From Pipra filicauda (Eukaryota; Chordata; Aves; Passeriformes; Pipridae): DNA of 64,000 nt. This document shows positions 13,401 to 26,200 of this stretch, in pieces. The notes below the pieces were generated by a model, which did not search any database, had not been told where the DNA came from, and was given only the letters and a program-made list of their open reading frames with translations. Both the position numbers and the translations under genes were made by a program. Position 1 is the first letter of the stretch. Each line of letters opens with the position of its first letter. The stretch is taken from assembly GCF_003945595.2 (NCBI RefSeq), contig NW_024104416.1, forward strand, positions 1,920,602 through 1,984,601, read 5' to 3'.

Positions 13401-16400
13401 GCAAGAGGACTTTTGTATTTAGTCCAATACAAAAAAGTCTCTCTGTTAGACAGACAAACACAACTGTCTTTCATATTCTCCATAACATTAAATGATACTG
13501 AACTCCATAGAGTAATTGAGCACTCTGTGGAACAGTCCTTTCACTTTGTCTAAGAATCTGCTGCCAGTCTGATGAAACACTGAGTATCCAAGTCTCTAGT
13601 TGTCTTTTCCACTCCTGGCTTTCTCTCTGGTCTGCCAGAAATCTTGTGAGTGGACCTTCAGCAAACTACTCGGACTCACTCTAACTCAGTTTCTCAAATG
13701 GAAATGGAGATATTAGCAGGTCCACACACCAAAAGAAAGAATTGTTTATTTACTGTGAGGGAAAATAAGCCAAATGGCTACACCACTCAACTATGAGGGA
13801 CTTTATCATATGCAAGGGATGTGCTCACTGATCCACTTAGTACAGCCAATTTGTGTGCCAATGACAATGGATTAAAGTCAGATTTAAAGTTTGTGGACAC
13901 CTAATCCTATACAATTCTCCACTTCTTTCCAACAACTGGTGATAAAGGCTATAATAAGGGGAGAAGAAGGAGGAAGAGATGGATGGATCCCTAAGAGCTG
14001 ATAGGAGAGCCATTTGCTACCCTGTCATGAACAGTCCACATGCAAACCTCAGCGCCTGAGGGGATCCTCTTAGTCCTGGCACGAGGCAGCAAATTCCTGT
14101 GGAGAGGTGGCACAAATGGCTGGAAGCTGTAGCTGCCTTCCTTGCCACAGGTTAATTTACAGATGGCAGTGATGCTGAGGTGGATCTCTGTGCAGGCTCT
14201 CTGGCAGGAGTCAGCCAAAGACACTGAATCACATGGGAAGGAATTTATGTGCTCTGTTGAGTAGCTGCTACCCTGGGTATGTCTGTGGCAGCATTTCCTC
14301 AGGAGCTCAGCTCTCACACTGCTTGGGGAGCACGGACTGAGTGTGCAAGTCAGGGTTACTTAATGTGTAAGAAGTGTGAAAAACCCTCAATAAACCAACT
14401 AGTTGAGTCAGCCTGAAAAAAGTACAAAATATGAGACAGATTAGTTAACACACACACAACCCAAAAGGTAAACTCACCCTTAGGGGTGGAGCAATACGAG
14501 TCTGTTAAAATGATGCAGCAAAATGAACAACTCTGTTTTAGTAAAGTGGCCTTTTGCAGACCCTGGTGCAACTGGAGCCAATAGCAAAAGTCCCACTGTC
14601 TTCAGTAATTCTTGGATCACACTCACACTAGTGCTACATTGCTTTATCCAGCCTCCTTTAACTCCTCACTACAAACGTGTCATATTGTGGAGGGGAAGAG
14701 AACGATCTCATTCGCTCACTTACAGAGAGAAATAGCCGCAGTTAATTGGTCTGTTACACAGTTAATTCAATAAGTGGGTGTTATATACCAGCACTCAGAT
14801 TATATGAGGTAAATTGTCTCAAGCACAAAGAGAAGCTGTGGTCCAAAATGTGAGTTCATGTCCAGGCCCTCCAGGAGCGAGCAGTGCCACCACCGAGCAC
14901 AGGCAGAGACAGACCTCTAGTGGTGCCTTGCCAAAAATGTGTGACAGAGCTGCTCTGCACAGCCACACCAACAGTGCTGATAGCTCTCATTTAGCACTTC
15001 CACGGCGCCTTCAATACAATACATCCAAAAACAGCTATACATTCTCCAGTATAAAATTATCAGCCAGAACTCCCATTTCTTCTCTGCTGCATAAACACCA
15101 CTGTCTGAGGCTGTTTCATCAGAGGAGTCTGAAGTAGTCCTGAGGTAACTGAGAATCAGAGTAACAGGGAATCAGACATGCATTTTTTCAAGTAATTATT
15201 CCATTTAATGTGGAATCTTAACATGAACACATTATTATGGCTTGTTTCTTCTAGCAAGCCATCAAATTACTGCCTTGCTAGGTGCGGAGGTTTTTCAGCT
15301 CAAGTAATTGTAGTATGGTATGGATTATAACAAACATTTCTCAATGTATTTTGTTTTTAAATGGTAACTTTTCATACTTTTAAGTTGGCTAAAAGGTGTG
15401 ATCTTCATACTCCCTGTAAATGTGAACAATTTTCTGTGTGCAGTTTGTCTTGTGGCATTTTCTGCATAAGAAAACTTGGATATTTAACATTATATAGGCT
15501 TACATGGAAACTACCAGGACTATCTTACTCTTATTGACAATAATGAATGTCTGTGTTGGCAATTTTCAGAATTAGGCCACCTCCTAATATATGCCCTGCT
15601 GTAAATTAAGGGTCTGACCTTAATCCAACAGTGGATCACATAGATATGAATAGGGACATAGACGAGTAAAGAAGAAAAACATATTAAGGAGATCAACATG
15701 TTCTTTCATGTTCAGAAGACATAATGAAGAATCTATGGGAGTATTGAAAATCTATGAGTAATATACGAGTAATAATGCAAATTCTTATCAAGTTTCATAA
15801 ACACATGTGTCTCCTCCTGCTGAGTGCTCTGTGTCAGCAGTGGTGCCCTGGCTGCTGTGTCCTCTTCTCTCTCCAGAGGTTCTCCTGGGGATCTCCTGAG
15901 GTGAGAGGATGCTTCCATGTTTGCCTCAGCATGGGTTGCTGAGAACAGCTGGCTAGAAGAGATCATACCAGCTTTCCTAACTTTCCAAACCTTGTCTTGA
16001 TATCTTCATGTTGCTGAGGGTCATTAGAAAATGCACACTAAACCCCTTGGAAAATGGATAGAGAAGGAGGAGGTGAGGAGTGTCTTAAAATTCAAATAGC
16101 TCTCCAGGATCCTGTTGAGGACTGGCTGTTAGTTTTCAGCCCCAGTAGTCCCTGTTAATTCACTTGCTCCCACAGCTGAGGTTTTAGATTACTCAAAACC
16201 CCTTCAGGTCAGCAGAGTTCCTCTGCTAGTTGTGTTCTGTAGTCTTGGGCAAATGCTTGGTTGATCATCCTGGTTGACCATCCTCGTTTTAGAATAAAGT
16301 CAGTTAATTCAATGTGAAGGTGAAAAATCCCCTTGTGCCCTAACTCCCTGCTTCTGTGAATACCCTGAGGATTTGTTTCTTATCCTTCAGAGATAACTGC

Positions 16401-18879
16401 ATTTAAATAAATCACTGAACAGGAATAAAATTTGCTTATGATGCAGTTCCAGGGGATTATCTTAACCCACAGCAGACTGGGTGTTCTGCTTCCTTAGAAA
16501 TGTGCAAGTGTTGTAACAATTGAGAGATCTTCTATTACAAAGGGAATGTCATCCTGATATTTTCAGTAGGCGGATGGCATGTCTTGGAAAGTGAACCTAG
16601 TTTTGTTTGCATTCACCCAGTGGTGATGTTATTGAACAGTGGGTTGATCATCACCCAAGTTCAAATACTGGTGAAGCTCAGCTGAAAACAAGGCTGAAAT
16701 ATGAGAGAGAGTGAGCTGTGATGTGAGCTGATAGCTGGGTGACAGTGAGGAGCTATTGCTACTCCTAAAATGAAATGTAATCAAATAAATTTGGCCATTT
16801 GTGTTTCTGTGAATGTGGTTTGTTGAGGGGTAGGTTGGTTGTGTATTTTTTGATCCTGAAATCTCTCCTGTTCTTTTCCTGTTGTGTTTATGGCTTTTGT
16901 TCTTTGTCTGCAGGTGCAGAATTGGTGAGAAGTGTTCAGAGGTGAACAGTGGTATGTGGACAAGAAGTCCCGTGGCATTTCCAAACCAGGTATCTGTCAT
17001 ATCTGTCATATGCTTCAACAACTCCAGCCTTCTGCCATTCTGTGCTTTTAAATATACTATTTTTAGTAGATGAACAAACAATTGAAAAGATTGGAAATGT
17101 TTTGGAGAAGAATCGATGAGGGTCTTTTCCTTTTCATCTGTCAAATGCTTCTGGTGGGTTAATAACTCCATCTACAGTTCATCACTGAAATAGTTCCAGA
17201 AATACTGGAAATATGAGCCTGACCCAGGTGATTAATAAGGTACAACCCAGATTCTGTTCACATTTTAAGCAATGGACAGTGAGGAGAATACAGTAACGTG
17301 AGGGTAAAACTGCACAATTTTGATGTGCTTTGCTGACACTGCTTTTCAGTGGCACAGAGAAAGAGCATTCACACACAGCTGAAGCTGTTCTGCAATGGCT
17401 TTGGGGCAGTCTCTGTTCTGGTATGGGAGACTTCAGGGCCTGTGGAAAAATGTCAGTGGAAATGGGGCTAATGGGCTTTCTCCCAGGGGAATATGAACCC
17501 CCTAAGTTACTCAGGATGGGCAAGAGGAGCAGATCTCATCCCAAAGTCCAGGGGCAAAGTTGGAAGGGAAAACAAGTGGAAAAAAAGCTCTGATCAGCTG
17601 CAGACAGACGCACATCTGCTTTCCCCATGCCTTGAGGGGCCAGGCAAGCTGGCTTCTTTCTGGCTAATCCTCCTTCCCAGCCAGCCAGCTCAGGGCCTGG
17701 AGGTGCTGATACAGCTCCAGGTGCTGTGGTCCAGTGGAATATGAGCAACAGAGGTTCTGATAAGGGTCAGCGATATTCTCATCTTACGTAGAAGTCAATT
17801 TTCACAGATTATTCTTCTGGTTTTGCTGGTGTTACTTGTGGCAGTAGACCAGGGTAGCAGTAAACAAACATAAAGTCCTTGTACATGAGCTACAAAGAGA
17901 GTTTGTGTGAAGTATTTATATGTCAGTGTGTTCATCTGTTTGTGACCCGCTTTGCCATATCCAAAATAGACATATTAAAAATTACTGCTGTCTATTAGTG
18001 TAAAATAAAGAGGCAATGGCAATGAACTCCAGAAAGAAGCTTAACTACTAATCAGTTATTATTATGACAGATGTATGACAGGCTTTGTGGGCATCACTTT
18101 TAGTGTACATGACCACATGTGGGCAAAGGTACTAAAACAGCTCTGCTGTCAGAGCTGTCACCCCCTTCTTTGGAAGCTATGGGAGCTCTGTGCTTCTGAG
18201 GGCATTACTTTGTAGGGATCTAAGTAGGCATTCTGATGTATTCATTACTTCAGGTTCCTACATAATTCTTTTTTTTTTTAATTTATTTGTCAAACTAGCC
18301 ATAAATTTATTAACAACGGACTTATTTAGTAAGTGATCTGCTTTAAAAAAATCAGCTAACAAATTAAGGACAGAAATACAAAAATGGTTTCCTAAGCTCA
18401 AAAAGCAAGGAGGAAATAGAACCAGGATATCATGGTACTCATAGTATTTTCAGCATGTTACAAATATAAATGTATTTTCTGGCACAGTAGGATTTTTCTA
18501 TACGAACCATATTGTAAGTGTGGAGGTTAGATGCCTGTAAAAACCATGATCCAATGCCTTTCATCTTTGTGACTGGTGAATTCTGACTGTTACACCATCT
18601 TCTTCCTGTATGATTGTCATTCAACACTGTTTGCTGGCACCCTTGACAAAATCTTCTGTCAAAATAACTCCAAAACCAGTATTTGAACTAGGCATTTAAG
18701 AAAATAATGTAGTTTATTTTCAATGATCGTGATAGCTAAACATTTCTTTGTGAATCAATTTTTTCCTAGTGTTATTTGCTCTTGAAATCTTTGGAGATTA
18801 TATTCTAGTGACATCTGTTAACACTGCTACACTTAACATGTAATTAGGAAGGGAAAAAAAAAGAAAACAGAAAACAAAA
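10464..18879. other. Intergenic, no gene seen
   Basis: Short open frames only. The longest open frame of the whole window lies here (16,629-17,171 minus, 180 codons), but its product is rich in Ser, Thr, His and Asn, matches no domain I know and has no supporting context, so it is not called as a gene. No mobile element was recognised. Confidence 0.65.
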
Positions 18880-19640
18880 GCCCATGCCAATCTAAATGTG
18901 CTTGAAAGGTGCCAGATTGATAACTCTGGAGAATTGAGTCCTCTGTTTATCCTCTGAATTAGTGCAACAAAATCAATGGCAGCACAAACTCGCTCATGTC
19001 ACCCTGAAATGTCTTGTGCTCGCTCAGCTGTGAGGGCAGCCTGGGCTTCATTTCACCCACAGCCCTCAGGATCCCAGTAGGAATGATATGAAGGATGTCA
19101 TCCCATGGTGGAAGGACTGTACTGAGAACCCTAAACTCATTTCAAATAAATTTCTGACCATCCATCCGAGGTCAAACTTTTGGTTGCACTTTGCAGTTCG
19201 AGCATGGATTACAAATGGTGATTCTGAATTAAAAGGCTTTATGGTGCATTTCCAATCTCTTAACTATCTAATCCCCTGGTGTGTTTGACTTAATGCACAA
19301 ACTGCCTCTGACATGACAGAGCCAGAGGCATTACAATCTATCATGTCAAGGCTTCATACATTAACACCACTTGTTAGCACACATGGCACAGCACTGGAAG
19401 AGTTCTGAGTTATGCTAATGATCCATGGATAATGGGGCACAGGGAGCTTTCTGAACCACACCTTTAAACCAGTGCCACAGTGCTTTTAGGATGTGTCAAA
19501 GTGCAGGGAGGCTTGGCACTATAACATGCTTTAATGCATCTTCAGAGCACCTTATCTTGTATGCTCTGCTTTAATTGAGATTAAATGGCTTTGAAGGTCC
19601 AAACACAATTTCAAGGACAATGCAATATCTGGTATTCTCA
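18880..19640. promoter_or_regulatory. Candidate conserved non-coding element
   Basis: The interval has the even, repeat-free texture of conserved enhancers. It includes ATGCTAAT (POU-like) at 19,412-19,419 next to GATCCATGGATAATGG, and TTTAATTGAGATTAAATGG near 19,570. It is not coding in any frame for long. This is a by-eye inference without alignment. Confidence 0.25.
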
Positions 19641-22600
19641 GTGAAAGGTTTTTAATGTATTTCCTTAAAACCAAGACAAATATACCATACAAACACATTA
19701 CACCAGACTGATGTTAAAGGTCTGTCTCAAACCAAGAGGAGCCAACACAATTTGAATTTAAAACATGGCATAGTATTCCCTAGGCTCCGACTGGGATGGG
19801 GTGAGAGAACTGCAGAGGAGCTTGGGTTCTACAAGAGCACCAGGTAGCAAAGTAACAGCAGAAACAACACTTTCTAAAAAAGAAAATAGAGGAGCCTGGA
19901 TTCTGTGGAAAGTCAGATGGAATTTGTGCCAGTGAAGGCTTGTGAGAGTATTCGTCTGGGGGTACATAGTCTGAACTCTTTGCACGGTGTCAAAGCAGGA
20001 GCAAAACCCTCCTGAAAGTTTGGGTTAGTTTGTCCCCCTTGTCTTTACAACATTTCTGTAATAATGGTTTAAGAAAATATAAATAGATGTCACATGAAAA
20101 GAGAAATGACAAAAAAAGAGAGTTAGCCCCCCTCCTCTTTTTTTGTAACTTCAGTTTAATACTTAGCATTTTCTTTAGTTGCAAACTTGCCCTCTCTGCC
20201 TTGCTTCAGTGATGATATAAAGGTGCTGCAGTACCTTGGAAGATGTTCCTGCATTCCAATAACAATAACTGTGTAGTTTCATGACCCTCCTGAGCTTACA
20301 TTTGAGGACTCACTGGAAAATCTGCCGTCATATCACAAGGATGTGAAGTCTAATACTGCCAATTTTCTGAATTATTCATTAGTCTGAAGGAAAAAGAAGC
20401 AACAAAGACACAGGCAGGTTCTTTTTATTTATGGTTTTACTACTCTTCATATTTTTTTAAGTGAAGGGAATACAATTATTCCCTCTTTTCCACAACAACA
20501 ACAACAACAGAAAAGAAAACAAAATGTGTATGCTTGAAAAGTTGGGATTTCTGGGAATACATTTTCCTCTTTTAGCTAGCATTTTAATATAAGGTAAAAC
20601 ATTTTTTTGACAAGGTAAGTAGAGTAAACAAAGATCAGTGAGAAAGCAGAAATTATTGAAGTACTGGAAAAACTGCTGCAGGCTACTTTTTCACACATTG
20701 CTGCTCAAGTCAGGATTATGCTATGACAGTTCTAACTCTCCTGCTGACATCCTTATAGACTCTATTACATTATTTACTTCTTGTAAAATAACATTCTATT
20801 ACAGCTCCTTCATGTCCTGCTGCTAGTCTAAGTTCAAGGGGAAGAAATTCTGCTCTCCTCACTTCCAGCTCGTTAATACAGCTCTGAGGAGATCATTATT
20901 AAGAAGACTGATATGCAGCCCCTATTTCGTGCCCCATATTCTGTTGCAGAAACAACTGTATTTCTGGGGTGTTGGTCTTCACTTAAATCAACAGCACAGG
21001 TAAAATGTGTCAGCCTTTGTCTGGAAGGATCAGGGAATTATGCCCCACCTTGTGCTGAAGATGTAATGTCATTTTTATGTCTCTAAGGGGGGAAAGCTTT
21101 CAGATATTTCTCTTGCTTTTTCATTGCAGGGAAAAGTGAAGCCAAGCATGCAATCATACCTGATTTCAAAAGGAAAGAGTTGATTGTCAGTAGACTTGCA
21201 GGAACATCTGTGGGTAAACCAAGGTTAAAAGCAGACAGGTTGCTTGAATACTCTCTGAAAACTGGCTTAGGTCTCTTTTTCAGTGTCAGGACATAATCAA
21301 ACACATAAGGCCCACGTAAGGAGTGTGCTGAAACTTGTTTTCTGGGAAGACATACTTATTAGGGCCCAGAAAAATGAATTTGCCTCCTATCTCTGAATTC
21401 TCACTGTAAGTCAAGCTAGCAACTAGGTGTACCACTAGCAAAATACTCCCACAGTCTGGTAGAAAGCTCCCAAAGCATCAGCCTTTGAAAAGTCCTACTT
21501 TCATCACCGCCCAAAATCACCCTGGCAAGTCAGTCCTCAGCCCTGCTGCTTGCAGTGTGAATCTTGAAAGCATCACTTGACACTTGCACAACTGGCATCA
21601 AACCACACTTGACACTTGAAGAACTGGCATCAAGCCACACAGCAGTGACCACGTGCTTTGAGATGGTCAGAGGACAGGAAAGCCCTGGCACTGCACTCAC
21701 AGTTCTGAGCAGTGCACTTCATCAGCCTTCAAAACCTGTTTGGACCATCTCTAATGAAATTTGGGTTGCATTTCATCAGTAATAATACAGATAACGTGAT
21801 AGTTATCTAATTATCCAGTCCTTGGGAAGAGATACTTAAACTTCCCAGTAAAAAGTGAATCACAGGTGCTCTTTCTTGAAGGCAAACAGTAAAACAACTG
21901 GAAAATCAGCACTGGTGGCAGCAGCATTTCCTTATGGATGTGGTGGGTGCAAAGCATTTGGCCACTGATATCTGAAGTTTGGCAGGGACTGTGTGGGAAT
22001 TAAAGGTGATTTTTGCCACCTTCCTCTACCAGGACTTCAACCACTGTCTCTTGTATTTTCACTGTGCAGCTTTGAGTTATGGCACTGAACTCAGGGATAA
22101 AGTTACATATGTAAGTGTGCTGTGTCAGGAGCTGGTGATTGTTAACTCTGCTTCATGGCCATGGCCATGGCTAATTAAATATCTTATTCCTCATGAGAAG
22201 ATTCTCTAATGATCCTTCACAGAGATAACAAGTGAAAGTGGCAGGAGGTCCAGTTTAAATAGTGTAGTTACCAATTCTCCCAGAGTAATCTCACAGGATA
22301 GACACTTGCTATTTCTTTCACTATGGGGCTATTGGTTAATCTAAAAGAATTATTTTGATCCTTGGAACTCTTTGATTTTGAGGGAGTTTGGGACAGATTC
22401 CCACTATTTTGCTTTACAGCTTTATTGGTGTGTTGATCTGTGACCTGGGTGGGTCACACAGGCACTGGAATGGACCACAGGTATTACTGGCAAATTAAAA
22501 AGCAGCTTACTCACTGGTGCTGCAAAATTTTATTTCCCTTAGGTGTGAAAGATGATCCTCTTCTTCATCCCCTTACTCCTCTATCTCCCCAGTCTGACCT

Positions 22601-22859
22601 GCTTTTTTCTAAAAGAAGGGTTGATTATTCTCTGGAAAACATGTTTTGAAGGAATTTCAATAAAATACCATGAATATCTGACCAGCTGTTGAAGTCATTT
22701 AGTTCAAGTGCCTGTAGAATGTTTTTAAGACCTGGTGTCCTAGCTCAGTTTGCCAGGACTGGTAATTCAATCTTTGAACCAGGGAGTCATTATATTTATC
22801 TGTTTGCATTTGGGTTTTATAGACCCCCAGTTACTGTTATCAAAATATGTTAAATTAAC
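19641..22859. other. Intergenic, small tandem duplication only
   Basis: No gene was recognised. It contains a CAA-type simple repeat (about 20,490-20,511), a 32-bp tandem duplication (21,576-21,639) and a 16-bp palindrome (22,154-22,169). Confidence 0.7.
21576..21639. repeat. 32-bp tandem duplication, two copies
   Basis: Two adjacent 32-bp units both begin CTTGACACTTG and share ACTGGCATCAA and a CCACA end. They differ at only a few positions (CAC versus AAG in the middle, A versus G near the end). A recent local duplication is the simplest reading. Confidence 0.9.
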
Positions 22860-23200
22860 TGTGTTCTAGGAAAGCAGATAATTTCAGTGCAGACTGGTAA
22901 ATATCTGATTATAAATGAAGCTACCTTTTATTTATTGCTAAGGCTAGCACATTCATCAGCATGCCTAATTAAAATTTAACAATTAATAAGCAGTGGCAAA
23001 CCCTGTAAGAAGGTCAGTAGCAACCTAAGCAAACTTATCAAAAATGCAAAGGGGTTTAGAGTTTTTAAAAAGTTCATTCTGTCCTTAATTAACAGATCTA
23101 ATTACAGCTCTGCCATAGCAAAATGTAAAATGATCTCTTCAAAAGACGAGAAGTCAAAGGTTTAATAGTGCAGATAACCTTCTTCTTCGGTACATACTGA
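22860..23200. promoter_or_regulatory. Candidate enhancer with three TAATTA sites
   Basis: TAATTA homeodomain cores occur at 22,966-22,971, 23,086-23,091 and 23,099-23,104, the last two 13 bp apart. The surroundings are AT-rich but not simple-repeat. AT-richness alone raises the chance of TAATTA, so the call is weak. Confidence 0.25.
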
Positions 23201-26200
23201 CCCAAGTGTAGAAGGGAATTTCACCAAGCAGGCAACAGAGTTGATTGGATGGCTTTGGCAGAAATTTAAGCTAAGCAATACATAGAAATCCCCGAACAAC
23301 AAAGGAATTGAGAGGGAATAAAAACTCTCTTGTGTCTTGGGATTTGAAATAACACCAAGTCAAGACTTTGGATAATCTCCTTTCTTAGCAAGTTGTCAAT
23401 GTATTTATTCTGTGACCTTTGCTGGTTAGTTTTGAATAACACTTTCTGTTCTGTGGACTGCATGTGTTTAATTATCACCTCATTCAACAAAAATGGACAG
23501 TGCAAAAATCAAGGATAATCTAGAATAGCAGAGCTAAATACAAGAGAGCAAAACACTTAAAATTCCTGCAGTTTATAGTCAGCATTTAGGGGCTGAAGGG
23601 CAATTTTCCAAGTTTCACTGAAGGGTTTAGTTCTGCATTACTTCTTCAAGAAGACCAAGAAAAAAGTGAACATTCTGTTCTGAGTTTTGCAGGAAGAGAC
23701 TGGAAATGAACAGAACTGAGTTCATCAGTAAGGGAATTAAATCTTCCTGGCTGATTTATGTGGGCAAGGGTCATTACATGTGGGTAATAGAAAGTGGCTG
23801 AAAGAAAAACTAGACTGCTTAAAATTAATAATATATGGCTGAAATGAATTGTTACTCTTCATCTTTACGTTTGGATTAGCAGAAGGAGCACTGGTATGAG
23901 AGGCAAGATCTCTTCAGGAAACCTGACCTGTGTGAATATCCTTAGTGTTACCTTTCATACTCTGCCAGAGACAGAGGGAGTGCAGACCTATGAACACAGG
24001 TACAGAAAGTAGAAACAAAGGAATCACAGTAATTGTCTTGGACGGGCTCTGAAACACAGGAGCCACATTCATCTTATACTGGAATTGCAGTGCAGCACAA
24101 CAAATTTTTCAACCAAAAGGCTCATTAAATGCAACAGGAAAACAGAGAGTCTGTTCTGAGCAATCTCCATGAATTGGCCTCTGGCTTTACCACGGCACTG
24201 TCATGACCTGAATTAATTTCATATGACATGATAATTTCCTATTGGCAGTAGGAGGGAAAAAAAAATGAAGCCTGCTCAGGCTGATGAGCATTTTAAGACT
24301 CCTCTTTAATTCCTTTTCTTAAAAAACATATCATCTTGGGTTTTTAAGCTGCCTGGCTTGAACTGATAGGTATCATCCCCCACTAATAACCTGCTGTAGC
24401 AGTGTGGCCTCATGCTAGTCTTGTGCTGCACGTTTGAGAGCAGAAACAGGATTTCAAATTTAACCAACATACTCTTTTTCTACTCAAAGGAGCCAGACAC
24501 CCTGTGACATGGGCCATGACACGATCCCCACCTCAACTTTAAAGAAATTACAGTGATCTATTTAAAATGTGGGTGCTCAAGAAGAGTTTTGGCTGATATT
24601 TGGTCCTTCCCTGCATCCTGCCTCAGTACAGGAGACAAAACTGGTCCTGCTATGTGGCTTAAAAACACAGATAGTTGCCAACATCCCATTATCACATTCC
24701 TTTCTTCGGTAACACTTTCTTTAAGATAAGAAATGAACATAATTACTTGAGTTCTGCTGATGGGAAGTGAAATATCAGAGGTGGGCATTATTACTGTTAC
24801 TGGTGTTATTATTACTGAAGTAGCAGGAAGTGCAGTGCTATAAAAACTCTTCTAAGCAGTCACTCCCTTTAACAGACCATTAAAGGTTCACTTCACACTT
24901 ATATCTCTTTCTTCCAGACTGAATCCTGAATCATTAATTTTGCACTTGACGTTCCTTAAAGAAAGATTTTTTTTTTCTGAAGCAAAACCTTCTCTTGATG
25001 TCTGAATGCACCCTGAAGATGTTAATCACCAGAGACAGGCATCCAAGACAAAAAGCCATCCAGGTTCCCTGAATTTATTGAGACTTGAAAGCAGCAAGAT
25101 GTGAAGATTTTTGTTTTATTTTCCAGCACTATAGAGTGTCCAAGCTTCAGACAATATCCTTTTCTAATAGCAGCCTGAGGGAGAGTAGTTGTTACAGGAG
25201 TATGTGACCCAGGACACTGTAGGAAAGTGTGACAGATCAGATTCAAGAGCAAAGAGAACCAAACTAAACCCTTCCTCCCTTCCCCCCTTCCCTTGCCAAA
25301 CTTGCAGTTTACAGATCAACTGGCTTTAAATAAAAATCTTATGGAGAGACTCAACAGTAAGGAAAGTACAATCTTTGGGTTGTGCAGGTAACATACCTCT
25401 ACTGAAAAGATTATTTTTTAAAATTCTACCTATCTCTATGAACTTTTTTTTCTTTTCTTTTCCCCTTTTTCTTTCCCTTATTCTTTTTGTTTTCCCTTTT
25501 CCCTGTTCTCTCCTTTCCAAGACATTTTTCTCTGTCTGTGCTTCACCAAAATACGAAATAAGTTCAGGGACTCTAATAGGTCCTTTAATATTTTGTTTGG
25601 AAGAGACACCCTCTCCCTGTATGCAGACCTCCCTCCCAAAAGAGTTTCTCTCTTTCTTTTAAGAATATCACAGCACCATGAAAGCAAGCAAGTGATATTT
25701 AATTTTTGGTCTTCTGCGAACCTTTTTCTTCCTCTTTTCCTATCCCAGAACTAATTCTTTCTAAAATAAAGCAAACATGTGAAGCAAGTGATGAATTAAC
25801 AAATGAAGGCCACTCAGATATTCTCGGGCTCAGAAATCCTGAATATCTCATGCATTATTGCCCTCTAGTGTTACTGCAGAATCTGTGTAGAAGATTCCAT
25901 CTGCAAAATTGAACAACAAATGTACATTCCATAGAGGCCAGAGCTGACCCTGAGAAGAAGTTATCATATATCCATGAAAAGAGGCATTTTGCAATTCCTT
26001 GATTTTGGTTGGGTCAGTTATTCAAGGGCTTGACTGAGAACCAGTGCTTTGAATATTCATTCCCATACAAAGGGAGGGGGGAGCACAGGGATCTTTGCTC
26101 TCCACAGCTCTATTTGTACTCCAAGGAGGATGCCCCTGGTGCTGTATGGACATTTTGATCTAATTCCAGTTTTCTTGTGGCTGTAAGTTTCTCTAGGAGT

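Noticed and set aside
16629..17171. 180-codon open frame on the minus strand, the longest in the window
   Set aside because: Ser/Thr/His/Asn-rich product without any domain, no splice or promoter context, and a length that chance can give over six frames of 64 kb.
25326..25520. Lys/Arg/Glu-rich minus-strand open frame
   Set aside because: It is the translation of the purine strand of the polypyrimidine tract.
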